Source: Lunularia cruciata (lineage: Eukaryota; Streptophyta; Marchantiopsida; Lunulariales; Lunulariaceae). Taken from it: a stretch of DNA of 64,000 bases. The position numbers and the translations under genes were made by a program. Of the stretch, positions 45,010 through 56,950 are shown piece by piece. Each line of letters opens with the position of its first letter. Positions within the stretch are counted from its first letter, which is position 1. The notes under the pieces were generated by a model that saw nothing but the letters and a program-made list of their open reading frames with translations, was not told where the DNA came from and searched no databases. The stretch is taken from contig OX419755.1 of assembly GCA_948567375.1 (NCBI GenBank), positions 63,244,944 to 63,308,943 of the forward strand, written 5' to 3'.

Positions 45010-45195
45010 GCAAGGATGGAGAAGATGTGGAGGCCTTTTTGAGAGACTTCAACAGAGCTTGCATAGGAAACAATGAGAGGAGGATGAATGAGTGGGCCTC
45101 ATTATTACTAGATTACTTTGAGGATGCAATACTTACATGGTATGAGTTAAAATACCAAAAGAGAGAGAAGAGAGATGGGCAAGAAGAGTCTTAGG
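45010..45195 (+). pseudogene. gag: C2 residual Gag N-terminus
   Basis: Matches the start of C1 Gag (DGEDVEAF, RACIGNNERR, DYFEDAILTWYE). It ends at the deletion junction near 45195-45225. Confidence 0.65.
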
Positions 45196-45224
45196 AGAGT
45201 CTTGGGAGAGTTTCACCATTAACA

Positions 45225-46127
45225 CTTGAGGAGATAGAAAGGAGGTTATCTACTCTTGAGTATGGTCCAAATGTTACCAAAGAGGAGAAGGTGAGATTTG
45301 AGGAGATTTTTTGCAAGTTCATCCATGTGTTTGCTTTCAATTACAAGGATCTAAAGTAAGTCACCTTGGAGGAGCACAAGATTGAGGTGGAGTCACATGC
45401 AAGACTAGTCCACCAAAAGCAAAATTGCATTAGCTCACCAATATATTTGGTGGTGAAGGAGGAGATTGATAAGCTCAAGGAGGCCGCATTTATCTTTGAG
45501 GTGGAGAATTTGGAATGGGTGTATCCCATTGTGATTGTGAAGAAAAATAATGGCAAGCTTTGGGTATGTGTGGATTACAAGAAGCTTAATGTTGTTACTA
45601 CAAAGGACTATTACCCTTTACCATTCATTGATGAGATCTTGGAGGAGGTTGCAGGTCATGAGAGGTACATTTTTGGAGATGGTTATAGTGGGTATAACCA
45701 AATCAAGATTGCACTAGAGCATCAACAACTCACCATATTCACCACACCTTGGGGAACCTATGCTTTCAAGGTCATGCCTTTTGGGCTTTGCAATACTCTA
45801 GCCACATTTGAATGGTTCATGAACAAGGTATTTGAACCTTTCATTGGGAAATTTGTGAGAGACTTCATTGCTGACTTTTGTGTCTATGGGAGCAAGGAGG
45901 AGCACTTTGAGCACCAAATCAAGGTCTTGCAATGCTTGGATGAGGCAAATGCATCACTCAACCTAGAGAAGTGCATTTTTAGATGTGAAGAAGGTCTAAT
46001 TTTGGAGCACATCATCTCCAAGGTTAGAATAGCAGTTGATCCTAAGAAGGTGAGGAAAATCTCAGACCTTCCATTCCCTTCAAGCTTGACAAAGTTATGC
46101 CAATTCTTGGGGATGGTTGGGTACTAG
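45225..46127 (+). pseudogene. pol: C2 reverse transcriptase
   Basis: Best single RT frame is 45366-46127, with [53 protein letters not shown] and FIADFCVYG. Here the first catalytic Asp of the DD pair is replaced by Ala, so this RT is dead even where the frame is open. It stops at QFLGMVGY, where the next codon is TAG. Confidence 0.85.
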
Positions 46128-46166
46128 AGGAGGTTCATCTTCTCATTTTCCAACAAGGCTTATGCA

Positions 46167-48055
46167 TTGACCATCTACATGAAGAAGGGTGTAGATTACA
46201 TGGTGATTTTGCAAGACAAGGGGGCTCTCAAAGCTTTTGAGGAGCTCAAGCAATCCCTTATTGTAGCTCCAATTCTCGTTAAACCTGATTGGAGTAAGAC
46301 TTTCATCCTCTATAATGATGCTTTTAATGTAGCTATAGGATGCACTCTTAGTCAATTAGACCAAGATGTGCATGATCATCCAATAGCTTATGCTAGTTGG
46401 CAGATGGTTTCAGTAGAAAAGAACTACTCTATCATAGAGAGAGAAGGGTTGGCAATGATCTTTGGTCTCAAGAAGTTTAAACACTACTTGATTGGAAGGA
46501 AAGCCACAATTGTCACGGGTCACAAGGGCTTTGAAGTACATCTTCAACAAGCCTAATATGGAAGGGAGGCTAGCAAGGTGGATGATACTCTTGTTTGAGT
46601 ACAACTACACCATTGAGGATAGGCCAGGAAAGAAACATGCAAATGCTGATTTGTTATCTAAGGCCTATGATCATGATGGAGATGAGCAAGTGGATGATTC
46701 CTTCTCAGATGAGGAGATCATGACAATCAAAATCACTCAAGAGGTTCCAATGGGTACAAGGAGATTGTGGATTTTGTGACAAGAGGTAACTATCCAAAAG
46801 AGATGCATGCTAGGGAGAGGAAGGCCCTTGCAACAAGATCTAGATCTTACACAATGGTGGAGGATATTCTTTTTCACCAAGGAGCAGATGGTCTACTTCA
46901 AAGAGCAGTGGGTAAGGAAGAGTCTATCCTACTCATAAAGGAGTTTCATGAAGGTTTAGTGTGTGGAAGACACTTTGCCGGAAAGGTGATTTTTTTCAAG
47001 ATTCTAGATGCACATTACCATTGGAGAGTGATTTTCAAGGATTGTCTTGATTATTGCAAAACTTGTCATGTTTGTCAAGCTTTTGCTAGAAAATCTACTT
47101 CCACTCCACCCCGTAGATAAAGTCCATTACTATGGACCTTTTGAGAAGTGGGGAATTGATGTTGTAGGTACTTTCAATAGAACCCCAAGGAACAATTGGT
47201 ACATTGTGGTAGTTATTGATTACCTTACCAAGTGGGTTGAGGCTAGACCATTGAGGGACAAGAATGAAGATGAAGTTGGTAGATTTCTTTATGTACTCAT
47301 TATCACTAGGTTTGGATGCCCTTTGGAGCTGGTTTTTGATAGTGGAGGAGAGTTTACAAGAAGCGTCACTACAACCATGCTACGACATTTCTCTATCACA
47401 CATAGAGTAACTACATCCTATAAGCAAAATTCTAATGGCTTGGGAGAGAGAACCAATCAGACCTTGTGCTTGATGTTGGCCAAAGATGCAAAAATAGAGG
47501 GGGCTAAATATCATTGAGGGAGCATTCATGCAATTTTGTGAGAGTATAGGACAACCATGAAGACTTCCACCGGATATTGTCCATTCAAATTGGGGTATGG
47601 TATTGAGTCTACCTTACCTATTCACTTTGATCTTCCTACCTTCCAAAGCATTCATAGGAGATTGAAGAAAGCACAAGGAGGTGATAGAGAGAAGTCAAGG
47701 AAGGATCAACTCATGGAGTTGGAAGAGGCAAGAGCAATTGCTATAGTTTGAGTGGAGCAAGCCCAAAAGAAACAAAAGGAGAGCTATGGCAAGAGGCAAG
47801 GCAAGAAGAAACTAGAGCCTTTCAAAGAAGGTGATTGGGTAATGTTGTTTGATTCCATTTGATTCAAGAGAGTACAAAAGAAGTTTTTGCCTAAGTACTT
47901 TGGACCTTTCATAGTAGAGAAGGTGTGGGGCAATTACACGTATGATCTCAAGGAGTTGAGAGGAAGACACTTTGATAGGATTAACCATGATAAGTTGAAG
48001 ATGCTTCATAGAAGGTAGAGAGACCTTCACTTTGAGGACAAAGTGAAAACTTAGT
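46167..48055 (+). pseudogene. pol: C2 RNase H and integrase
   Basis: Fragments in order: RNase H (IGCTLSQLDQDVHDHPIAYA; VEKNYSIIEREGLAMIFGL), a frameshift near 46520, then KKHANADLLSKAYDHDG. Integrase zinc site CKTCHVCQ (about 47055-47080), core KWGIDVVGTFNRTPRN with SDRG changed to FDSGGEF, then the C-terminal tail up to the polypurine tract before 48067. Not functional. Confidence 0.8.
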
Positions 48056-48066
48056 CCGGGGGTAAA

Positions 48067-48758
48067 TGTAACACCTATTTATGCATATGTATGGTATTGT
48101 GATATTTAGCTTGGTATTACATATACTTGAGAGATATTATTTATATAGAGATAAAGGATGGTTCTACATTAGTCATGATTAGCTAAATTTTATCATAGTT
48201 AAGATAGTGAAGACCTTACTTTAGAGGAAGTAGAAAAGATGAGCATCACTATTTTGGATTCTCTTGTATGGACTTGGTATTATTCCTAGGTGTTTGGCTT
48301 TGAGGAAAGAGTTGAGAACTCTTGGGACCGCAAGCCTTTTTGTTGTGGATTCTTCTATAGTCCAAGGATAGCCCATGTGAAGGAATCCTTGACTTAGTGG
48401 TTGGGTCCCAATAAGATCACATGCTTAGTGGAATATACCATGTGGATGGATATTCCTTTATACTTTTTGACTTTACTTGACTTTTAGCCTAGTAACTTGA
48501 GTTACTATGGTTAATAGTAACTTTAGTGTGTAACTATTTCACAAGTATATAAACAAGGTGTGAGGAGGTACTCATCATCCTTTTCATTTGCAACTATCTC
48601 TCTCTCATTGAGTTCTTTAGTGAGCAATGTCTTGAGTCTTGGAGTGTTAACCTTGGAGGAGTATGATGGAGTTGGGGTTCCTTGCCTTCTTGGTCCATGA
48701 TGCGCTACCATAATAACCATTAGAGGTTCATCTTGAGTGAGAGATAGGCCGGATCACA
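48067..48758 (+). repeat. C2 3' LTR
   Basis: Preceded by the polypurine stretch CCGGGGGTAAA. It ends GGATCACA, one change from GCTCACA plus its neighbour. Confidence 0.9.
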
Positions 48759-49930
48759 GTTCAAAGTTGCAAATTCTAACAATAAAATAAAGTTTCTAAT
48801 CAAGTTCTTACATGACTCCTTTAACCCTCTTACACAATACTAGGAATAGGTAAGCATAAATCTGGTTTGCAAATTGTCCAAGATCACCTTAGGATTTGAC
48901 TCCATTGTAGTCTTTGTTGATTGACTCAGCAAAATGATTCATATGTGTCTTACTACCAAGGATGTGACTGCTCCACAATTAACTCAATTGTACTTAGATG
49001 CAGTCTTTTCTCACCATGGCCTATCTCAAGGGCTCATCACTGATAGAGGCATTCAATTCACCAATTTTTTTTGGAGAACACTTTTTGGTTTCTTCAAAAC
49101 CAAATTGGCCATGTCCACCACCTACCATCCATAGACCAATGGCCAAACAAAGTGGGCTAATCACACTATTGAGGACATGCTCCAGGGCTTCACCCTAGAA
49201 GAGCAAGAAAGGTGGGACACCTTACTTCCATTGGTGGAATTTGCATACAACAATTCAGTGAATGCATCCACACGAGTCACACCATTCTTCCTCATGTATA
49301 GAGAGCATCCTTTTACACCTTCATGCTTGATGAGGATCCACCGGTGGATACCAAGGTGGATGTTGTCATCACTTTTGTTTCTAGAATCCAACAAGGAGTG
49401 GAGAACACCAAACATGGGTTGCAAATTGCACATAATTAATAGAAACAATCTACAAATGCACATTACTGGCACATAAAGTTCAATGTAGGGGATCAAGTCG
49501 GGTTATCAACAACCAAACTCACATTGGTTGACCCTTGCAAGCTTAGACCTCATTTTATTGGGCCTTTTCCCATTTTTTCATCAAATCAGCATAGTGGCCT
49601 ACCACCTTGAGCTATCGCCACACATGAAGATTCATCCAATATTCCATGTTTTCTTACTATGAAATATGCATCTCAACCATGCCACTTTCCTTCCATACAG
49701 GAAATTTAACCTTGTACAACACTCATTGATGACACAAAGGAATATGAAGTCAAATGCATTCTCCAAAAACACATCTAGAGTACTTGCCATCAACATGTGG
49801 AATATCTTGTACACTGAAAAAATTACCTATTGTATGAAGCAACATGAGAGCCAATAGCCAACTTGACCAATGCACCAATGTTAGTGCAATCTTTTGAGCA
49901 ACAACTTTGTAACAAGGACATTGCGTCTTA
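48759..49930 (+). pseudogene. pol: Element E integrase core and chromodomain
   Basis: Integrase resumes after C2: LSKMIHMCLTTKDVTAPQLT, FSHHGLSQGLITDRGIQF with the second catalytic Asp, MSTTYHP-TNGQTKWANHTI with the position of the Glu altered, then LLPLVEFAYNNSVNASTRVT and FFLMYREHPFTP. Near 49728-49905 a chromodomain is readable through stops: EYEVKCILQKHI, EYLVH-KNYLLYEAT-EPIANL. Chromodomains bind methylated H3 tails and steer chromovirus integration. The element is inactive. Confidence 0.85.
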
Positions 49931-49944
49931 AAAGAGGGGAGATT

Positions 49945-50532
49945 TGTAATACTAATAACTAGATATGTCATCTAGAGGTGAAAATGGGCTTAGTAACATC
50001 TAGAAGGATGTTATGTATGATGCGCTAGGTAGATCAAATAAAGGTGTCAACCAAAAGAGGACTTCTACTAATAAGGCAAGAGCTAAAAATAGCTTGGAAA
50101 CTTGAGAGCCAATTTTGGAGACCTAAACTGATGAATTAGGCCTAAAACATGGGCAAATTACCCCCAACGGAGGAAAGGCTGGCCTTCCCTCCTCCCAAGT
50201 TTGTTTCATTGAGAGCTTTCCAATTGTACCTCACCCATACAATTTGGAGATTCATACAAGAAGATTCTCTAAGATTACTTTTGGTCAAAGATGGTTTGAC
50301 AAACCAAATAGGATCAAAAACAACATGTAACCCAACTAATTTGAGTGTAGAGCTTGCTAACATGTCACCAATCCATGTATCTGATCCAATGGTGGAGCTT
50401 CCTTTGGGGGGAGGAGTCTCCTTTGCTATATAATACATTCATGGTCCTCCTTTGGGGCATTGGAGATTGAGTGTAGAGCTTTGTGTTTTCCCTTATGTTT
50501 CTCTAAATGTCTCCTATCCTTGGAAGATTACA
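49945..50532 (+). repeat. Element E 3' LTR
   Basis: 588 bp, TGTAATACT to GATTACA, directly after the polypurine tract AAAAGAGGGGAGATT (about 49930-49944). Followed by the duplication CTTAG at 50533-50537. Confidence 0.87.
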
Positions 50533-50537
50533 CTTAG

Positions 50538-52808
50538 GAGGTGAAATAAATTCATTCCTTATTGAGCTTAGAGTATAGAGTGAGTGAGTGGAATAAAGGT
50601 TTGTGAGTAATGCCTGTATTTGCTAAGTAAAGATTGAGATTTTCCTCTTGAGAGTACTACTAATATGGTGTTGATCTTGGAAGAACCTTTAACTCTAGAA
50701 GACCTTTTTCTGATTGTGAGAGAAGAACCTTTTATATTGGTGAAGTCTTCCGTTATGAGCAATTTTTGGAGAAATTTTTAGCATAAGAGAGAGAATGAGA
50801 GCTTTGAAACAAGAATGACAGATTTTGGGAGTAATAAGAGGATTCTTTTTGAATTTTTAACCTTGATGATGCTTGAAAAACTTCTTTTTCCTTCTAGAAT
50901 GTTATATACATAAAAACTATCACTAGAGATGATTCTTAGATGACATATAAGCTTGTAAAACTTTTTGTCTCTAGGTTAACATTAGATCTTTTAATAAATT
51001 ATCATGCCTATATTTTGGAAATGCACCATTTGGTTGTGAACTAAGAAAGGGACCTTTGGATCCAATAGGATAACCTTTGTACTATAGAGAGTATTACTCA
51101 CATCCAAGGTGGAGTTTTCTTAAACCTTCATCTTGAGTCATCATATCCACTTTAGCTCGTATATTTAGTTGAGATTTTTCCAGATCATTTTGATTACGAT
51201 TGGGATCTTTTGGAGTCTATATTCTAAGAAAATGTAGCCTCTTGTATGGCATGCTTAATAAGGTAGTTCTTTGAATTTGGCTTGGATTTGGATCATAATC
51301 CTCATTATAGCTATGATTTCTTCTTTAAGCTAAGCTTCATCTTAAAGGTTCACTTCCACTAAATATGTCTGATTGAGAGCATCCTCTTAAATGATCACTT
51401 GCATATCAAGAAATCTTCTTGGGTTTTAAGAATATTTGGTCAAAATATTATGCATTAATATGTCATTTGAGATGGAAAAGTAATTACCACCTATTGTAAA
51501 GTCATGTAATGCACTATGGCAAATAGAGGCCCCTCCTCAATAGATCTCTTTACCATGCACCCTTGGTTGATGTCAATTGTGAGAAATTTCTTGTAGTGAT
51601 ATGGTGATTGTACAATAGAGGTGTGTTGATACTATAAAAAGTGCAAACAAAGAGGATCAAGGAGGGGATTTAATCTGTAGTTGAGCAAAGCGCTTGGAAT
51701 AACATTGGATGAGAGATGTTATTGAAGAAATTGGAGACATCAACTTGGACTACCATCCAATCTGGATGAATGTCCAATGATGTTCAAAGGCCTACAATAA
51801 CCGTCTCACAACTCCTGGAGTAGCCACATCAAATTGATGGGGAGACAAGAAGGAAGAAAAAGACTAGCACAATTATAAGAAAATAGTCCAAGAAATCAAA
51901 AGCAAAAAGACATCTCCAATGGCAATGGGGTGCATAATTGAGGTCTCCTATGCAAGAGAAATGAGTCAAGAGGCTCCTGATAGACAACCTATTCTAGAGC
52001 GCACCTAACTATAAGCAATATGCTAATAAAATAGAAAGAGGAGGAAAACTTGAATATGGAGCATTTGGGGAGATGCAATCTTATAGGTGCTTAAAACTAG
52101 CCTAAATGGCCCACTTGTTGAGAAATACAAGAGTGAAGAAGAATATTGGCAAAGCAAGACTTTATCAACTATAACTCCTCATCTAGCTAATAATCATGGA
52201 GGAATGAAGGAAAGTCCTTAAAGGAGGGTAGATGTAGGGTCTATATTGCTAATAAAGTATTAGAAAATAAGAGCACTGGTGGGAAGGCAAGAGTGCATGG
52301 GTTGCTCAATTGTACTCCCCCATCTAACCTAATATCAAGTATCAATGGAAGCAACAATGATATGGAGATAGGGCATGGAGCTATGGAGACTCTACAATCC
52401 GTCAGGCTGCAACTTGGGCCCTAATGGTATACTCCTCTTGGAGTGCTACCTAATATCCTCTCAAGAACCTATGAATCCTAGATGAAATCTCTCAATGGCC
52501 CAAAGCACTTCCATGGCCTGGAAGGAGTAACGTCCATTGGGGAAAAACGGCCAATTATGTCCAAGTAGAGACATCTCTCTTGTGGTTATTAGCCAAGATA
52601 GCACATAGTAGGAGAGAAAGTGTGGATCCCATTAGAAGACATAAAGGCATAAGAATCATCATATACATCCATGGCTGTAAGAAAACTAGTAAGAATGCAT
52701 GGATAGAGGATCAAAAGGATATAACCAAGCATATGAGTTGGGGAAAGCATGTAGAGATACTACTAAAGTATGGAGGGGATTGATGAGGGTAGGAATTTAC
52801 TTGTATAT
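50538..52808 (+). other. Unassigned repeat-like interval right of element E
   Basis: No readable family motif on either strand. Between about 51600 and 52790 codon-like stretches recur between stops, so this may be a badly decayed coding element, but I cannot name it. Confidence 0.3.
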
Positions 52809-52926
52809 TGTAATACCATGAGCTAGAGGGTGGAAATTGGCTTGGTAATATTTGGAAGGGTGTTATATATGATGGTCTAAGTAGATCAAATAAAGATGTC
52901 ACCAAAAGAGGACTTCAACAAATAGT
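52809..52926 (+). repeat. Fragment of an element E-type LTR
   Basis: About 118 bp matching the first part of the E LTR (TGTAATACC, GGCTTGGTAATATTTGGAAGG). The match ends abruptly at about 52926. Confidence 0.7.
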
Positions 52927-53275
52927 GTTAAAGACCCAAGACCAAGAAGAGAAATAAGAGAATGGAAGATCACATTGGGACACTTGAATGAGGGAAACTT
53001 CAAATGCCTAGCACGAGCTTTGATTTTGGTATTTATAAGGAGCATACAAGACTCTTGAGAAGCTTCTCAAGAAGCTTCCTTGAGCCACTTTCTTGGAATG
53101 CAAGCCAAGTTAACGGAGAAGTTTCTCAAGAAGCTTCCTTCTAGAAGCCGTCTACTTGGCTTGCGGGCTAAGCTAGTTGGAAAATTCTAGAAGCTTTCTC
53201 CTTGAAATTACTTACTTGGGGTGCAAGCTAAGCTAGTCAAGAAGCTTCCCAAGAAGCTTCCTAGATACTTCCTAT
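52927..53275 (+). repeat. AAGCTT-rich segment with repeated CAAGAAGCTTC units
   Basis: CAAGAAGCTTCC and related AAGAAGCTT units recur, interleaved with CTTGGCTTGCGGGCTAAGCTAG-like units (about 53050-53250). No coding pattern. Confidence 0.5.
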
Positions 53276-53375
53276 CAATAAGTATCAACTTATTGATACT
53301 TCTAAAGGTAGTTCATTTGCTACCTTGTTAGTTAGGACTAACAAGGTAGCAAATAGGCTAACTGGCCTATTTTCT
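53276..53375. repeat. Cluster of perfect hairpins
   Basis: A 17-bp perfect stem (53316-53332 with 53337-53353, loop TAGG) built on GCTACCTTGTTAGT. To its left AAGTATCAA pairs with TTGATACTT around 53280-53305. To its right AAATAGGC pairs with GCCTATTT (about 53351-53372). The element ACCTTGTTAGTCCTAACTAAC then recurs a third time. Confidence 0.75.
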
Positions 53376-53741
53376 ACCTTGTTAGTCCTAACTAACTTCA
53401 TTGCTAACTCCATATTGTTATATATTTATTCCACTGCTAGTTGGTGACGTCCTTATTTCTAGTGAAGCTTCAAACTTTTAGATGGTTGTTTGTGCATTCA
53501 GGAGGTGAGAAAGAGGTTCCTATTGTTAGAAAATACAATCCTAAGGACCTCTTGCAATAGCACATCATAAAGCCCATTAAACATAAATAAAAGGGATAAT
53601 AGGAAATAACATTGTTCACTCCTTATCCAGAAAGCTACCTCCATGGTTGAAATAGGCTCACACCAGCCTATGAACCTTTATTTCTCATTGCACATAGACA
53701 TATATACACACAAACACAGATAATCCCTCAACACTATCATA
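53376..53741 (+). other. Unassigned interval left of C3
   Basis: No coding or repeat pattern recognised. Confidence 0.3.
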
Positions 53742-54427
53742 TGTGATCCAGCCTATGTCTCACTCAAGATGAAACTCTGATGGTTATTATGGTTGTGCAC
53801 CATGGACTAAGAAGGCAAAGAACCCCAACTCTATCATACTCCTCCAAGGCTAACACTGCAAGACTCAAAACATTGCTCACTAGAGAATTCAATGAAAGCA
53901 AGATAGTTGCAAATGAAAAGGATGATGAGTACATCCTCACCCCTTGTTTATATACTTGTGAAATATTTATGCACTAAAGTTACTATTTACCATAGTAACT
54001 CAAGTTACTAGGCTAAAAGTCAAGTAAAGTCAAAAAATATAAAGGAATATCTATCCACATGGGCATATTCCACTAAGCATGTGATCTTATCTTGACCCAA
54101 CCACTAAGTCAAGGATTCCTTCACATGGGCTATCCTTGGACTATAAAAGAATCCAAAACAAAAAGGCTTGCGGGCCCAAGAGTTCTCAACTCTTTCCTCA
54201 AAGCCAAACACCTAGGAATAATACCAAGTCAACACACCTAAATAGTGGTGCTCATCTTTTCTACTTCTTCTAAAGTAAGGTCCTCTCTCTCTTAGCTATG
54301 ACTAACTTTAGCTTATCATGACTAATGTAAAACCGTCCTTTATCTCTATATAAATAATATCTCTCAAGTTATTATGATACCAAACTAAATATCACAATAC
54401 TACATGTATGCACAAATAATTGTTACA
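53742..54427 (-). repeat. C3 3' LTR
   Basis: 686 bp, more diverged from C1 than the other LTRs of the family. Polypurine tract CCGAGGGTAAA (minus) adjoins at 54428. Confidence 0.88.
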
Positions 54428-54469
54428 TTTACCCTCGGACTAAGTTTTCACTTTGTCCTCAAAGTGAAG

Positions 54470-56950
54470 GTCTCTCTACCTTCTATGATACATCTTCAAC
54501 TTATCATGGTTAATCCTATCAAAATGTCTTCCTCCCAACTCCTTGAGATCATATGTGTAATTGCACCACACCTTCTCTACTATGAAAAGTCCAAAGTACT
54601 TAGGTCCAAAGTACTTAGGAAAAAACTTCTTTTGCACTCTCTTGAATCAAATGGAATCAAAAAATATTACCCAATCACCTTCTTTGAAAGGCTCCACCTT
54701 CTTCTTGCCTTGCTTCTTGTCATAGCTCTCCTTTTGTTTCCTTTGGGGTTGCTTCACTCAAACCATAGCAACTGCTCTTGCCTCTTCTAATTCCATGACT
54801 TGATCCTTCCTTGACTTCTCTGCATCACCTCCTTGTGCTTTCTTCACTCTCCTATGAATGCTTTGGAAGGTAGGAAGATCAAAGTGAATAGGTAAGGTAG
54901 ACTCAATACTATATACCAATTGAAATAAAGAATATCGGGTGGAAGTCTTCATGGTTGTCCTATACTCCCACAAAACTGCATGAATCCTCTTATCCCAATG
55001 ATGTTTAGCCCCTTCCATTCTGCACCTTTGGCCAACATCAGGCACAAGGTCTGATTGGTTCTCTCTGCCATTAGAATTTGGCTTATAAGATGTAGTTACT
55101 CTATGTGTGGTAGAGAAATATCATAGCATGGTTGTAGTGATGTTTCTTGTAAACTCTCCTCCTCTATCAGAAACCAACTCAAAAGAGCATCCAAACCTAG
55201 TGATAATGCGTTCATAAAGAAATCTACCAACTTCATCTTCATTCTTGTCCCTCAATGGTCTAGCCTAAACGCACTTGGTAAGGTAATCAATAACTACCAC
55301 AATGTACTGATTGTTCCTTAGGGTTTTATTGAGAGTACCTACAAAATCAATTTCTCACTTCTCAAAAGGTCCTAACAATGGAATTGATCTAAGTGGTGGA
55401 GTGGAAATAGATTTTCTAGCAAAAGCTTGATAAACATGACAAGTTTTGCAATAATCAAGACAATCCTTGAAAATCCCTCTCCAATGATAATCTGCATCTA
55501 GAATCTTGAAAGTAGTCACCTTCCTTGCAAAGTGTCTTCCACACACTAAACATTCATGAAACTCCTTTATGAGTAGGATAGACTCTTCCTTACCCACTGC
55601 TCTTTGAAGTAGACCATATGCTCCTTGGTGAAAAAGAATATCTTCCACCATTGTGTGAGATCTAGATCTTGTTGGAGTAGCCTTCCTCCCCCTAGCATGC
55701 ATCCCTTCTAGATAGTTACTTCTTGTCACAAAATCCAAAATCTCCTTATACTCCATTGGAACTACTTGAGTGATTGAGATTGTCATAAGCTCCTCATCTG
55801 AGAAGGAATCATTGACAGACTCATCTCCATCATGATCATATGCCCTAGATAACAAATCAACATTTGCATAATTCTTTCCTGGCCTATCCTCAATGGTGTA
55901 GTCGTACTCAAACAAGAGTATCATCCACCTTGCTAGCCTCCCTTCCACATTAGGCTTGTTGAAGATGTACTTCAAAGCCTTGTGATCCGTGATAATTGTG
56001 GCTTTCTCTCCAATCAATTAGTGTCTAAAGACCAAAGATCATTGCCAACCCTTCTCTCTTTGTGACAGAGTAGTTCTTTTTTGCTGAAACCATCTGCCTA
56101 CTAGCATAAGCTAGTAGATCAATGCATAAGCCTTGTTGGAAAATGAGAAGATGAACCTCCTTTAGTACCCAACCATCTCCAAGAATTGGCGTAACTTTCT
56201 CAAGCTTGAAGGGAATGGAAGGTATGAGATTTTCCTCACCTTCTCAAGATCAATTGCTATTCCATCCTTGGAGATGATGTGCCCCAAAAGTAGACCTTCT
56301 TCACATCCAAAAATGCACTTCTTTGGGTTGAGTGATGCATTTGCCTCATCCAAGCATTGCAAGACCTTGATTAGGTGCTCAAAGTGCTCCTCCTTGCTCC
56401 CATAGACACAAAAGTCATCAATGAAGTCCCTCATAAATTTCCCAATGAAAAGTTCAAATACCTTGTTCATGAACCGTTCAAATGTGGTTGGAGCATTGCA
56501 AAGCCCAAAAGGTATGACCTTGAAAGCATAAGTTCCACCAAGATGTGGTGAATGTGGTGAGTTTTTGATACTCTAGTGCAATCTTGATTTTGTTATATCC
56601 ACTATAACCATCTCCAAAACTATACCTTTGATGACCTAGAACCTCCTCCAAGATCTCATCAATGAATGGAAAAGGGTAATAGTCCTTCTTAGTAACAACA
56701 TTAAGCTTCTTGTAATCCACACATACCTAAAGCTTGCTATTCTTTTTCTTCACAATCACAAAGAGAGACACCCATTCTGAATTCTTTACCTCAAAAATAA
56801 ATCCAGTCTTCTTGAGCTTATCAATCTCCTCCTTCACCACCAAAGATATTGGTGGGCTAATGCAATGTTGCTTTTGGCAGACTGGTATTGCATGTGACTC
56901 CACCTCAATCTTGTGCTACTCCAAGGTGACTTCTTTTAGATCCTTGTAAT
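54470..56950 (-). pseudogene. pol: C3 RT, RNase H and integrase
   Basis: RT pieces: [20 protein letters not shown] and DGYSGYNKIKIALEY near 56590-56720, then FIDDFCVYGSKEEHFEH and SKDGIAIDLEKVRKI at 56162-56470. RNase H and integrase zinc site lie at 55355-56017, with CKTCHVYQ, the last Cys changed to Tyr. The C-terminal part is at 54758-55045. Many stops; not functional. Confidence 0.78.

Larger units (their letters stand above)
42733..48758 (+). mobile_element. OTA-family element C2, gag-protease deleted
   Basis: 6026 bp with LTRs 42733-43423 and 48067-48758. Flanks are GTTT before and GTTC after, a 4-bp duplication with one change. It is 1.8 kb shorter than C1 because Gag, zinc knuckle and protease are gone: near 45195-45225 the Gag text runs directly into the linker before RT. 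RT, RNase H and integrase remain in broken form. It could move only with help from another copy. Confidence 0.9.
10147..50532 (+). mobile_element. Element E: chromodomain Ty3/gypsy retrotransposon, split by nested insertions
   Basis: A chromovirus-type element whose own sequence is scattered over 40 kb: 5' LTR 10147-10739, Gag relic about 11.7-12.4 kb, start of protease 12.54 kb, end of protease 36.9-37.2 kb, RT/RNase H 41.1-42.5 kb, integrase zinc region 42.6-42.73 kb, integrase core 48.76-49.5 kb, chromodomain 49.73-49.9 kb, 3' LTR 49945-50532. Both LTRs share TGTAATA...ATTACA ends, and CTTAG flanks both sides. The fragments are collinear, in the same orientation, and join at matching points of the protease and integrase. 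All coding parts are broken. The junction between E and D on the left, somewhere past 12.6 kb, is not resolved. Confidence 0.85.
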
